This document shows, in pieces, positions 7,403 to 14,823 of a stretch of DNA of 32,847 nucleotides. The position numbers and the translations under genes are program-made. Numbering within the stretch: the first letter of the stretch is position 1; every line of letters starts with the position of its first letter. Origin of the DNA: an uncultured Lachnospiraceae bacterium (GTDB lineage: Bacteria > Bacillota > Clostridia > Lachnospirales > Lachnospiraceae); NCBI GenBank assembly GCA_900539715.1, contig UQDA01000025.1, positions 1 through 32,847 of the forward strand, given 5' to 3'. The notes below the pieces were generated by a model. That model saw only the letters and a list, made by a program, of their open reading frames with translations, was not told where the DNA came from and made no database searches.

Positions 7403-8758
7403 TTGAAGCGCATATATTTTTTCATGGGAAAAAAAGACAAGGGCGGTAAAATTGCATATCGGGTAATCGTTTCGGGACTGGCGGCAGCCGTAGTATTTTT
7501 TGGCATGCCGGGCGAGACGGAGACCGGGATGGGACAGGCGGCAGCAGAAATGCTTACGAGGGGGGTGCTGCAGGGCGGCTGTCCGGCAGTGTTTTACGTT
7601 TCGGAGCCGATGGAGCGGGGGCTGTGGAAAAGTGCGTCAGGGCAGTTCCCAATCCTGGATTTTTACGGAAGACAGAAGCGGACGCGGCTTTTGTCGGAAA
7701 GCAGGGGCACATACGAGGATATCGTCAGGGCGGAAGGGAGGGATGAATCCGCCCGAAAAGAAGTGGAGGGCGGAATGGATACGCCGGAAAGCTCTGCAGG
7801 ACGGGTAAAGGTGGAAGGAGAGCTGGCAGAGCTTTTGAGGCGGGAGAACGGGCAGGATGCCGGTAAAGAACTGCATGAAGAAGAAAGCGGGGCCGGAGAA
7901 GAAGGGAATACCGAAAAAACGGCAGAGGAAAAACAGGTTTCCGAAAACAGCTATGAAGCAGAGCTACCGGACAAAAAGGAAAGCTATCAATGGGAGTATT
8001 TTAAAAAGTATGATACGCTCGTAAAAGAATTTTATGCGATAGATCAGAGCACTGCGGCAGATGAAAAACAGCTCAATCTGGAAGCGCTTTTAGGACCGGA
8101 TCTTTCTATAGAGAAAAGGCAGGACGGACTGCCGCAGATTTTGATATATCATACGCACTCACAGGAGGATTTTGCAGATTCCATTCCGGGAGATGAGCGG
8201 ACGACAATATTGGGGGTAGGGGAATTTTTGGCGGAGCTTCTGCGTCAGAAAGGATATAATGTAATGCACCATATGGGAAAATATGATGTGGAAAAAAGAG
8301 ATTACGCCTATTCTTATTCGCTTCCTGCGATGGAGGAGCTTCTGGAGCAAAATCCGTCGATAGAGGTGGTGATAGATCTGCACAGGGATGAGGTCGCGGA
8401 AGGAACAAAGCTGATAACAGATATCGATGGTCGGCCGACTGCAAAATTCATGTTTTTTAACGGAATGTCACGCACAAGGAAACATGGGGATATCGACTAT
8501 CTGCCGAATGAAAATATCGGGATGAACCTGGCGTTTTCTTTTCAGATGCAGGCGCTCTGCAATGAATATTATCCGGGGCTGACGAGACGGATATATCTGA
8601 AAGGGTATCGTTATAATATGCACTTAAGACCCCGTTATCTGCTGGTTGAGATGGGAGCTCAGACAAATACATATGAGGAGTGCTATAACGCCTGTATTCC
8701 GCTTGCAAATATGCTGGATCTGGAGCTGTCCGGGGTTGATTTTTACAATCCCTCATAG
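7403..8758 (+). CDS. spoIIP: Stage II sporulation protein P (peptidoglycan amidase/endopeptidase)
   Basis: The 451-residue protein has one N-terminal membrane anchor (VIVSGLAAAVVFFG, about residues 23-36), a long low-complexity Glu/Lys-rich linker, and a C-terminal SpoIIP domain. The domain opens ILIYHTHSQEDF (His250, His252), continues EVVIDLHRDEV (His327) and ends YLLVEMGAQTNTYEE, the zinc-amidase pattern. With SpoIID and SpoIIM (not here) it drives septal peptidoglycan removal during engulfment. The start is uncertain: TTG 7403 has AAAGGAA only a few bases upstream, while ATG 7424 lacks a clear site; both keep the anchor. It is 28 nt downstream of gpr. Confidence 0.93.
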   Translation: MKRIYFFMGKKDKGGKIAYRVIVSGLAAAVVFFGMPGETETGMGQAAAEMLTRGVLQGGCPAVFYVSEPMERGLWKSASGQFPILDFYGRQKRTRLLSESRGTYEDIVRAEGRDESARKEVEGGMDTPESSAGRVKVEGELAELLRRENGQDAGKELHEEESGAGEEGNTEKTAEEKQVSENSYEAELPDKKESYQWEYFKKYDTLVKEFYAIDQSTAADEKQLNLEALLGPDLSIEKRQDGLPQILIYHTHSQEDFADSIPGDERTTILGVGEFLAELLRQKGYNVMHHMGKYDVEKRDYAYSYSLPAMEELLEQNPSIEVVIDLHRDEVAEGTKLITDIDGRPTAKFMFFNGMSRTRKHGDIDYLPNENIGMNLAFSFQMQALCNEYYPGLTRRIYLKGYRYNMHLRPRYLLVEMGAQTNTYEECYNACIPLANMLDLELSGVDFYNPS

Positions 8759-8795
8759 TAAAATGGAACAAATGTATACAAATGAGGGGAAGACC

Positions 8796-10235
8796 ATGAA
8801 AAAAGAACGCATTAGCTGGAATGTATTTTTTCAGGCGGTGATATCTATCGCACTGCCTATCGCATTGCAGAATTTTTTATCCACAACGGCAAGTATGGTG
8901 GATACTATAATGATAGGCAGCATGGGCGAGCTGTCGGTGGCGGCGGTAGGTATCTGTTCACAGATTTCATCATTATTTTTCTCATGTTATTTCGGCTTTG
9001 CAGGAGGAGCACTTTTGTTTTTCTCCCAATACTGGGGAGCAAAGAATGAAAGCGGGATAAACAGGACGTTCGGACTGTCCATGAGCCTGCTCTTACTCGT
9101 CGGTGTACTTTTTGGCGGGGCAGCTGTCATAAAACCGGATTTTCTGCTTGGAATATATACGGATAAACAGAATATCATTGACGTGGCAGTGCCTTACATC
9201 CGTATCGTAGGCTTTGCATATCCGCTGCAGGTGCTTGGCGTGATAGCGAGCTTTCTGATGCGGGCGACGGAGCGTGTAAAGATTCCGCTGGTTGCGTCTA
9301 TCGCAGGTCTGGTGACGAACTTTTGCTTAAACTGGGTATTGATATATGGAAGGTTCGGGATGCCGCAGATGGGGGCTGCGGGCGCTGCGGTGGGAACGCT
9401 TGTTTCTGCGCTCGTGAATCTGCTCATACTGATGGTATTTTTATGGAAGGATCAGAAAACGCTGCGTCTGCGTGTGAGCGAGATGTTCTGTTGGGGAGAC
9501 GGCTTTGCGAAGATGTATCTGTCGAAATGTCTGCCCATTATCTGTAACGAGTTGTTTTACGGGATAGGTCAGATGCTCATCAATGTGGTGATAGGACGGC
9601 AGTCTGAAAGCGCAATCGCCGCGATGGCGGCGTTCCGCGTGCTGGAGGGCTTTGTGTTCGCCTTTTTCGGAGGTCTGGCAGATGCAAGCTCCGTTGTGGT
9701 CGGCAAGGAGATAGGTGCGGGGCGGCATATGCGCGGTTATCAGTATGTAAAAGGTTTTTCGATACTGTGTCCGGCGATAACCTTCGTTATCTGTCTGACG
9801 GGTGTGCTGTTAAATGAAACGCTTTTGTCGCTGTTCGGGCTGGGACCTGAGGCGATGTATTACGGCAAGTATATGCTGCTGATATATCTGGTGGCGGGGA
9901 CGGTGCGTACCTGCAACTATATCATGAATACCTGCTACCGGGCAGGGGGAGAGGCGGTATTCGGGACGGTGCTGGAGATTACCTGCCTGTTTACGATAAG
10001 CGTGCCCGCCACATGGATCGCGGGAATGGTGCTGCATCTTCCGTTCCTGGCAGTATTTTCTTTTTTGTACACGGACGAGCTGATACGTCTTGTGTTCGAG
10101 CTGTGGTATACGAGAACGGGAAAATGGGTCAAGCCTGTAACGGAGCAGGGGAAGGCGGCGCTTTCTGATTTCAGGAAACAGATGGCTGCTGCCCACGGCA
10201 GCTTCAAACATAAAAAGCGGCAGGGCGCAGGATGA
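8796..10235 (+). CDS. MATE family multidrug/Na+ antiporter
   Basis: The 479-residue polytopic protein has about twelve hydrophobic segments in two related halves. The first half opens with ISIALPIALQNFLSTTASMVDTIMIGSMGE, containing the MATE hallmark spacing of polar residues; the second half opens CLPIICNELFYGIGQM. MATE proteins export cationic or organic compounds in exchange for Na+ or H+. The substrate is unknown. ATG 8796 is preceded by GAGGGGAAG; a longer frame overlapping spoIIP is not supported. It lies 37 nt after spoIIP without a visible terminator, so read-through from the spore operon is possible. Confidence 0.93.
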   Translation: MKKERISWNVFFQAVISIALPIALQNFLSTTASMVDTIMIGSMGELSVAAVGICSQISSLFFSCYFGFAGGALLFFSQYWGAKNESGINRTFGLSMSLLLLVGVLFGGAAVIKPDFLLGIYTDKQNIIDVAVPYIRIVGFAYPLQVLGVIASFLMRATERVKIPLVASIAGLVTNFCLNWVLIYGRFGMPQMGAAGAAVGTLVSALVNLLILMVFLWKDQKTLRLRVSEMFCWGDGFAKMYLSKCLPIICNELFYGIGQMLINVVIGRQSESAIAAMAAFRVLEGFVFAFFGGLADASSVVVGKEIGAGRHMRGYQYVKGFSILCPAITFVICLTGVLLNETLLSLFGLGPEAMYYGKYMLLIYLVAGTVRTCNYIMNTCYRAGGEAVFGTVLEITCLFTISVPATWIAGMVLHLPFLAVFSFLYTDELIRLVFELWYTRTGKWVKPVTEQGKAALSDFRKQMAAAHGSFKHKKRQGAG

Positions 10236-10239
10236 AGCC

Positions 10240-10268
10240 TTGACGGACGTCAGGAAAGCCTTTAATAT
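10240..10268 (+). promoter_or_regulatory. Predicted promoter for the phosphoribosyltransferase-like gene
   Basis: TTGACG (10240-10245), a 17-nt spacer and TAATAT (10263-10268); an overlapping TATAAT at 10266-10271 has a less favourable 20-nt spacing. It lies 37 nt before the start codon. Confidence 0.5.
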
Positions 10269-10304
10269 AATGGAAGAGGAAGAGATTCAGGAAAGGATGC
10301 ACAG

Positions 10305-11393
10305 ATGAGAAACTGGGACAAAGCGGTGATAGTACCGGAATTTTGCGAGCAGGGAGTGGCATGCTACCGGCTGGATGGGGAAGAGTATTTGAATGAGTAT
10401 TATATCGTTTCCGAGGCTGAGACGAGAAAGCTGTTGAGCAAGCCGGAGATAGTGGGATATGAGGTTTACAACTGCCTTATTCCGTCTACTTCCCAGATGC
10501 TGTACTATCTGAAGGATCAAAAGAAGGTAACGACGGCGAATATCCTTTCGATATTAAGAGGGGCGCTGAACTATCCGCTGGAGGAGAGCTGCTACCGGGA
10601 GCATATCCGCGTGCATGACATCAGCTTTTTGTCCAGCGAGCGCGTTTTTGAAAATGAGGAGATAGCGGGGCTTGAGATAAAGTACAGCAAGCTGACGATG
10701 GTGCCGGATTCCACGCTGATGATAGGCGACATTATCGCCAGCGGGGAAACGCTGATACACTGCCTGCGTTATGTGACGGATTTTTACAGAAGCCATGGAG
10801 CGAAGCTGAGAAATATCATCATCTTCACGATAGGCGGCACAAAGGCAATAGAGATCCTGGAGGATCTGACGCGTGATATCCGCGAGTTCTGGCCGGAATT
10901 TGAAGGATTTATCACGATTTATTATGAAGGGATATTTTCTACCTATCAGGATAAAGGCGTATCCGGAATAAACCTGCCGGATGTGGACTTTTTCTGGAAG
11001 GACGGAATTGTTGCGCCGGAATTCCGTCGGGAGGCGCTTTCCATGTCCAGTCCGTTGTTTGAAAAGTGCATTATCTATGATGGCGGTGCAAGGCGGTATG
11101 AGATACATGAGCATGTAAAAGAGGTTCTGGAATTCTGGGAGGGCATTTTAGAGCGTGCCGACAGGATAGATTTCGAGAAGCTTCTGGAAGAAAAGCTGGG
11201 ATATCCGCTTCCGGTAAGCTTTGAGGAGTGGATAGCATTGAATCATTATGATAAGATACGTCCTGAGGATGCCGGCTGGCTGTACCGTCAGGAAAAAGGC
11301 TTTATCGAAAGCATAAAGACGATGACATTAAAGGAGCTTGCAGAGCAGAGAATAGCAGAGTTTACCGGCGCATTGAAAAAATATATTCTCTAA
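10305..11393 (+). CDS. Phosphoribosyltransferase-like protein, unknown substrate
   Basis: The 362-residue soluble protein lacks a signal peptide or membrane helix. The centre resembles a type I PRTase fold: NILSILRGALNYPLEESCYRE, then the loop MIGDIIASGETL (residues 139-150), similar in shape to the PRPP loop (hydrophobics-DD-hydrophobics-TGxT) but with Gly-Asp replacing Asp-Asp and SGET replacing TGGT. A predicted strand NIIIFTIGGTKA follows. The C-terminal ~150 residues contain a DGGARRYEIHEHVKEVLEFWE segment and I do not recognise them. A helper role in nucleotide or aminoacyl chemistry cannot be predicted. It has its own promoter and terminator and stands alone. Start ATG 10305 follows AGGAAAGGA. 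Confidence 0.6.
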   Translation: MRNWDKAVIVPEFCEQGVACYRLDGEEYLNEYYIVSEAETRKLLSKPEIVGYEVYNCLIPSTSQMLYYLKDQKKVTTANILSILRGALNYPLEESCYREHIRVHDISFLSSERVFENEEIAGLEIKYSKLTMVPDSTLMIGDIIASGETLIHCLRYVTDFYRSHGAKLRNIIIFTIGGTKAIEILEDLTRDIREFWPEFEGFITIYYEGIFSTYQDKGVSGINLPDVDFFWKDGIVAPEFRREALSMSSPLFEKCIIYDGGARRYEIHEHVKEVLEFWEGILERADRIDFEKLLEEKLGYPLPVSFEEWIALNHYDKIRPEDAGWLYRQEKGFIESIKTMTLKELAEQRIAEFTGALKKYIL

Positions 11394-11412
11394 AGAGAAT
11401 ATGGTGATACAC

Positions 11413-11447
11413 AAAAAAGGAGAGGGAACGATTCCCCCTCCTTTTTT
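11413..11447. terminator. Bidirectional intrinsic terminator
   Basis: AAAAAAGGAGAGGG (11413-11426) and CCCCCTCCTTTTTT (11434-11447) form a stem with a single mismatch and a 7-nt loop, serving the plus-strand gene ending at 11393 and the minus-strand SASP gene ending at 11457. Confidence 0.9.
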
Positions 11448-11456
11448 GAATCCGTC

Positions 11457-11663
11457 TTATTTCATGGATTCTTCCTGTTTTTTAATCATTCTGCGGACCA
11501 TTTCGCCGCCGATAGAGCCTGCTTCCTTGGAAGTCAGGTCACCGTTGTAGCCTTCCTTTAAGTTTACGCCCAGCTCGGACGCAACCTCAGTCTTAAATCT
11601 GTCAAGAGCTGCCTTTGCTTCAGGAACCTCAACTCTATTGGTTTTACCGGAACTGTTTGCCAT
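11457..11663 (-). CDS. Alpha/beta-type small acid-soluble spore protein (SASP)
   Basis: The 68-residue protein coats spore DNA and is later digested by GPR. It shows the family blocks ALDRFKTEVASELGV and, near the C-terminus, GGEMVRRMI. The KTEVASE segment (Thr25-Glu26-Val27) corresponds to the conserved GPR cleavage site, so both protease and substrate genes are in this window. ATG 11663 has GGAGGTGA 6 nt upstream. A sporulation-type promoter 176 nt upstream would give an unusually long structured leader (see 11706-11805 and 11839-11867). Confidence 0.96.
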   Translation of the reverse strand: MANSSGKTNRVEVPEAKAALDRFKTEVASELGVNLKEGYNGDLTSKEAGSIGGEMVRRMIKKQEESMK

Positions 11664-11705
11664 TTTCAGTCACCTCCATAAATTTTCATGGTTTGCTGTT
11701 TACAG

Positions 11706-11805
11706 ACGGTAAAGGGGACACTGCTCCTTTGCCGCAGGATAAGCGCTGTCATCAGAATGCGCTTATCGCTTTACCCAATGGCTCTGCAGATGCCCCGTAA
11801 ACCGT
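11706..11805. other. Structured intergenic element with nested inverted repeats
   Basis: Outer arms ACGGTAAAGGGGACA (11706-11720) and TGCCCCGTAAACCGT (11791-11805) can pair at 11 of 15 positions. Inside is a perfect 9-bp stem, GATAAGCGC (11738-11746) with GCGCTTATC (11759-11767), and a local GGTAAAGG/CCTTTGCC pairing. There is no T run, so it is not a standard terminator. No gene is seen here. It lies downstream of the importer ATPase gene and in the likely leader of the SASP gene. Role unknown. Confidence 0.45.
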
Positions 11806-11838
11806 TGTGCGCGTCTGTGTCATCACTTATCTTGACTT

Positions 11839-11867
11839 TAGTATGTACCTGCAAAAAGAAAATATGA
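11839..11867 (-). promoter_or_regulatory. Candidate sigma-G-type promoter for the SASP gene
   Basis: On the minus strand, TCATA (11863-11867), a 17-nt spacer and CATACTA (11839-11845). The -10 matches the forespore consensus CATHHTA fully and the -35 matches four of five positions of GHATR. The distance to the SASP start (176 nt) is long, which lowers confidence. Confidence 0.45.
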
Positions 11868-11874
11868 TGGAAAC

Positions 11875-12462
11875 TTATGGAATCGTGATGATTTCCGATT
11901 TTAAAAGAAGGGCATCTTTCGGGTCGTGGGAAGAAAAGAGCAGTGTCGCATTTTTTTTATATTCCAGGATAAGCCCGGCGGCAGTCTGCTTTGTGGCTGC
12001 GTCCATACCGGTAAATGGTTCATCCAGTAAGAGAAAGTCAAACGGAACGGCAAGGGCACGCAGCAGGGCAAGCCGCCTTTTCATGCCGCCGGAAAATTCA
12101 AAAACAGGTTTATTCAGGCTTTCGGGCGGGAGAAGACGGGATGCGAAGGCGGCAAGCTGCGCGGTGGTTTTTGTCCGGTCTGTTACGAATCTCAGATTTT
12201 GGACTGCATTATAGCCTTCCAGCAGTCGGTCTTCCTGAAACACAGCGGAGATTTTTTTGCCGGAAAGCCCGTCTATAAAACCGGCATCCGGCTGTTCCAG
12301 CCCGAGGAGGATTTTGAAAAGTGTTGTCTTTCCGGTCCCGGACGGCGCCATGAGACAATAGGAGGCGCCGGAGGGGAGCGTGAGGTTCAGGCGGGAAAGC
12401 ACAGTCTGACCGTCAAAGCTTTTACACAAGTCGGAAATAATGATATCGGAAGAGTGTTTCAT
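11875..12462 (-). CDS. ABC importer ATPase, nitrate/sulfonate/taurine type
   Basis: The 195-residue single-domain ATPase has Walker A APSGTGKTT, Q-loop ISAVFQEDRLLE, signature FSGGMKRRLALLRAL, Walker B FLLLDEPFTGMD and the switch histidine in LLFSSHDP. It is short for the family (usually 230-260) because the C-terminus ends soon after the H-loop. It energises the permease encoded just upstream, whose stop overlaps its start by 4 nt (ATGA), showing translational coupling. Last gene of a four-gene minus-strand operon. Confidence 0.92.
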   Translation of the reverse strand: MKHSSDIIISDLCKSFDGQTVLSRLNLTLPSGASYCLMAPSGTGKTTLFKILLGLEQPDAGFIDGLSGKKISAVFQEDRLLEGYNAVQNLRFVTDRTKTTAQLAAFASRLLPPESLNKPVFEFSGGMKRRLALLRALAVPFDFLLLDEPFTGMDAATKQTAAGLILEYKKNATLLFSSHDPKDALLLKSEIITIP

Positions 12463-13220
12463 AAAGCAGGATTCCCCTTTCCGGCGGCAAGAGTCAGAAG
12501 CCGCAGCAGGATTTTTTCAAAAAGGACGGATAACAGGATGACTGTCAATGTCCATGAAAATAAAGAAGCGGTGTCCAGATATATCTTTGCCTGGTAGAGT
12601 CCTTCTCCGATGGAACCGGACGGGACGCCTATTACTTCTGCGGCGATGCCGGATTTGAAGGCGAGAGCAAGGGCGGTCTTACAGGAGCTTATAAGGTAGG
12701 GGAACAGTGCCGGACGGTAGATATAAAAAAGCCGTTTTGAAATCGGGACGCAAAATACCGCCGCCATTTCCAAAAGCTTCGGGTCTGCGGCAGAAAGACC
12801 TGCCTGTGTGCTGACATGTATCATGGGAAAAACGACCGCAAAGGAAATGAGGACGGACAGGTTGCCCGATCCGGTCCAGATGAGCGCCAGAATGACAAAG
12901 GACGCTACAGGAATAGCCTTCATGAGCTGGATGGGAAGCTCGAGAAAATCCCCGAGAAGACGGAACCGGCAGGAGAGCGCTCCTGTGGTAAGTCCGGCGA
13001 AAAATGCGAGGAAAAAGCCGAGGCATATCCTGCCGAAGGAAAATCCGACAGCCTGCCAGAAGGAAAGGGTAAAAAGCTGGGAAGCGAACGTTTTTAGCGT
13101 TTCGACAGGGCCGACCAGCAGGATGGCATTGTCCATTTTCAGACAGGCGAGCTGCCAGACGAGCAGCCAGAAAAAAATGACGGCTGCTCTTTTCAGTTGG
13201 TCAGGAAAATCTTTCCACAT
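12459..13220 (-). CDS. ABC importer permease (SsuC/TauC-like, BPD transport family)
   Basis: The 253-residue membrane protein has about six helices, beginning AAVIFFWLLVWQLACL. The cytoplasmic coupling loop includes EMAAVFCVPISKRLFYIYRP, matching the EAA-type loop of importer permeases. Similarity is to permeases paired with NMT1/TauA-type binding proteins. It lies 13 nt after the lipoprotein gene and overlaps the ATPase gene by 4 nt. Confidence 0.9.
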   Translation of the reverse strand: MWKDFPDQLKRAAVIFFWLLVWQLACLKMDNAILLVGPVETLKTFASQLFTLSFWQAVGFSFGRICLGFFLAFFAGLTTGALSCRFRLLGDFLELPIQLMKAIPVASFVILALIWTGSGNLSVLISFAVVFPMIHVSTQAGLSAADPKLLEMAAVFCVPISKRLFYIYRPALFPYLISSCKTALALAFKSGIAAEVIGVPSGSIGEGLYQAKIYLDTASLFSWTLTVILLSVLFEKILLRLLTLAAGKGNPAL

Positions 13221-13233
13221 GGATATGGCTCCT

Positions 13234-14301
13234 TTACGGAAGATAATAGAATGCGTCGTCCGGCAGGGAACCCCCGACAGACTTGGGCTCCTGTTCCAGA
13301 AGGACAGAAAGGTAGCCGCTCAGGGCGGTCTTCATCTCCTGACCATCCAAATAGGAAATATTGCAGGCGGGGAGCGCCTTTTTGGCGATGGCTGCCTTTG
13401 CGACGATGCCCGCCTTTTCTATCAGGGCAGCAGCCGCGTCAGGCTCTTTTTGCGTGTAAAGGATGGAAGCCTCATGCTCTGTTAAAAATGCATCCACCAG
13501 CTCTTTGTGTGCGTTTAAAAAGTCGTTGTTTACGATGGTCACGCCGGTAACGAGGCGGCTGCCGCTGCCTTCCTCCTGAAGTTCATCCCAGGCTTTGGTC
13601 AGGTCGAGGACAACGGAAAGGGATTCATTCTGAGCAAGGGCGACGGTGACGAAGGGCTGGGGTAAAAGTCCGACTGCCTGCGGGTCTGCCGCAAGGACGG
13701 ATGCGACCTCAGACGCTTCGGATTTAAATTCCAGAGTCACATCGTCTTTGGAAAGACCGGCGGCAGAGATGAGGTAGCGCAGCACATATTCGGGCGTTGT
13801 TCCCTTGCCGGGCAGATAAACGGTCTTGCCGGAAAGCTGTTCGACAGAGTTGACAGAGCTGTCGCCGGATACGAGATAGAGCACACCGAGTGTGTTGATG
13901 TCTATCACGGAAATCTTTCCGCCTGTCTTGTGATATAAAACGGACGCCACATTTGCGGGAAGCAGAGCGATGTCTACGCTGCCATTTGCTACAAGCCCGG
14001 TGAGCTCATCGGCAGCCGTTACCATTGTGAATTCATAGTTATTTGTGCAGATGCCGTTTTCAGCGTCGTCCATCAGCTTGACAAGCCCCATTGTGGTAGG
14101 TCCTTTTAAGCCGCCTATGCGGATGACGGTATCGTCGGATGTCTGATCGGTTCCGGACGTGGCTTCGATTGCAGAGGTGGTTTCAGATTCAGGCACAGAT
14201 GTCCCTGTGTTTGAAGGGAAGTCGGGCGCAGAAGAGCTGCAGCCGGCAAGAAGACCGGCGGACAGGATAGCCGCCATCAGCAGAGAGCCAAATTTTTTCA
14301 T
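13234..14301 (-). CDS. ABC importer substrate-binding lipoprotein (NMT1/TauA-like)
   Basis: The 355-residue protein has a lipoprotein signal with the lipobox LLAGC (Cys21), then a Ser/Thr-rich linker and a periplasmic-binding-protein type 2 fold. The mature part starts IRIGGLKGPTTMGLVKLMDD and has GSVDIALLPANVASVLY and SGKTVYLPGKGTTPEYVLRY. Such proteins bind small organics (sulfonates, thiamine precursors, others); the ligand is not predictable. It follows the TM1266-like gene by 12 nt. Start ATG 14301 follows AGGAGG closely. Confidence 0.9.
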   Translation of the reverse strand: MKKFGSLLMAAILSAGLLAGCSSSAPDFPSNTGTSVPESETTSAIEATSGTDQTSDDTVIRIGGLKGPTTMGLVKLMDDAENGICTNNYEFTMVTAADELTGLVANGSVDIALLPANVASVLYHKTGGKISVIDINTLGVLYLVSGDSSVNSVEQLSGKTVYLPGKGTTPEYVLRYLISAAGLSKDDVTLEFKSEASEVASVLAADPQAVGLLPQPFVTVALAQNESLSVVLDLTKAWDELQEEGSGSRLVTGVTIVNNDFLNAHKELVDAFLTEHEASILYTQKEPDAAAALIEKAGIVAKAAIAKKALPACNISYLDGQEMKTALSGYLSVLLEQEPKSVGGSLPDDAFYYLP

Positions 14302-14313
14302 GGAAAAATCCTC

Positions 14314-14559
14314 CTATTGTTTGGAATAAATGGTCTTCGTGCTGATACCGTCGAGCATGCCGAGCTTGCCGGAAAGGGAGCTTATCTGATTCATAGGCGC
14401 GTCAACAACAATACTGATAATGGACAGACTGCGCTCACGGTAAGGGATGCCCATGCGGCCGATGATGTAAGGGCCGTATTCATGAAGAAGCTGATTCATT
14501 TTTTCGATGGAATCGGGATTCTCGACCATAATACCGATCAACGCTACGCGGGTGTCCAT
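14314..14559 (-). CDS. TM1266 family ACT/NikR-C-like small protein (putative iron-only hydrogenase system regulator)
   Basis: The 81-residue protein matches the TM1266 pattern: RVALIGIMVENPDSIEKMNQ, HEYGPYIIGRMGIPYRERS, ISIVVDAPMNQISSLSGKLG and a closing ISTKTIYSK. The fold is ferredoxin-like, as in ACT and NikR C-terminal domains, and it has no DNA-binding domain of its own. Homologues are named for proximity to [FeFe]-hydrogenase maturation genes, but none is present here; instead it heads an ABC importer operon. A ligand-sensing or importer-related role is inference. ATG 14559 has AGGAGG 9 nt upstream. Confidence 0.9.
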   Translation of the reverse strand: MDTRVALIGIMVENPDSIEKMNQLLHEYGPYIIGRMGIPYRERSLSIISIVVDAPMNQISSLSGKLGMLDGISTKTIYSKQ

Positions 14560-14592
14560 AAAAATGCCTCCTGTTTACGCCTTCTCCCGCAG

Positions 14593-14620
14593 AAAAACCG
14601 CCCTGTACAGACAGGAGGGC
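14593..14620 (-). terminator. Terminator-like hairpin in the leader of the TM1266/ABC operon
   Basis: On the minus strand, GCCCTCCTGT and ACAGGGC pair imperfectly around CTGT, then GGTTTTTC. It sits between the predicted promoter (14657-14685) and the first gene, so it could act by attenuation. Only about 30 nt of leader precede it. Confidence 0.55.
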
Positions 14621-14656
14621 AAAATCTTTGGGGTCAGCACGAATGAACTTACTAAA

Positions 14657-14685
14657 AACATAGCATAAAAACCGCATACTGTCAA
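14657..14685 (-). promoter_or_regulatory. Predicted sigma-A promoter of the TM1266/ABC importer operon
   Basis: On the minus strand, consensus TTGACA (14680-14685), a 17-nt spacer and TATGTT (14657-14662). Confidence 0.7.
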
Positions 14686-14712
14686 AAAAAACTGGTATTT
14701 TGGGATGGGGTA

Positions 14713-14721
14713 TGATATAAT
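14713..14721 (+). promoter_or_regulatory. Extended -10 promoter of tig
   Basis: TGATATAAT carries a perfect TATAAT (14716-14721) with the TG extension; no good -35 is seen. The leader to the tig start is about 95 nt. Confidence 0.6.
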
Positions 14722-14823
14722 CGTACAATGACTGTTGGTATGCCCGTATTTCAAAAAAGCATGCCCTGCCGGAACCTTCCGGCAGATGAAAAAACACATA
14801 AGAAATTCAGGAGGAATCATACA

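Noticed and set aside
11706..11805. tRNA or known riboswitch reading of the nested repeats
   Set aside because: No cloverleaf, T-loop or anticodon stem and no recognisable riboswitch core.
11807..12214. 135-aa plus-strand frame over the ABC ATPase
   Set aside because: Antisense shadow of a gene with clear Walker and signature motifs.
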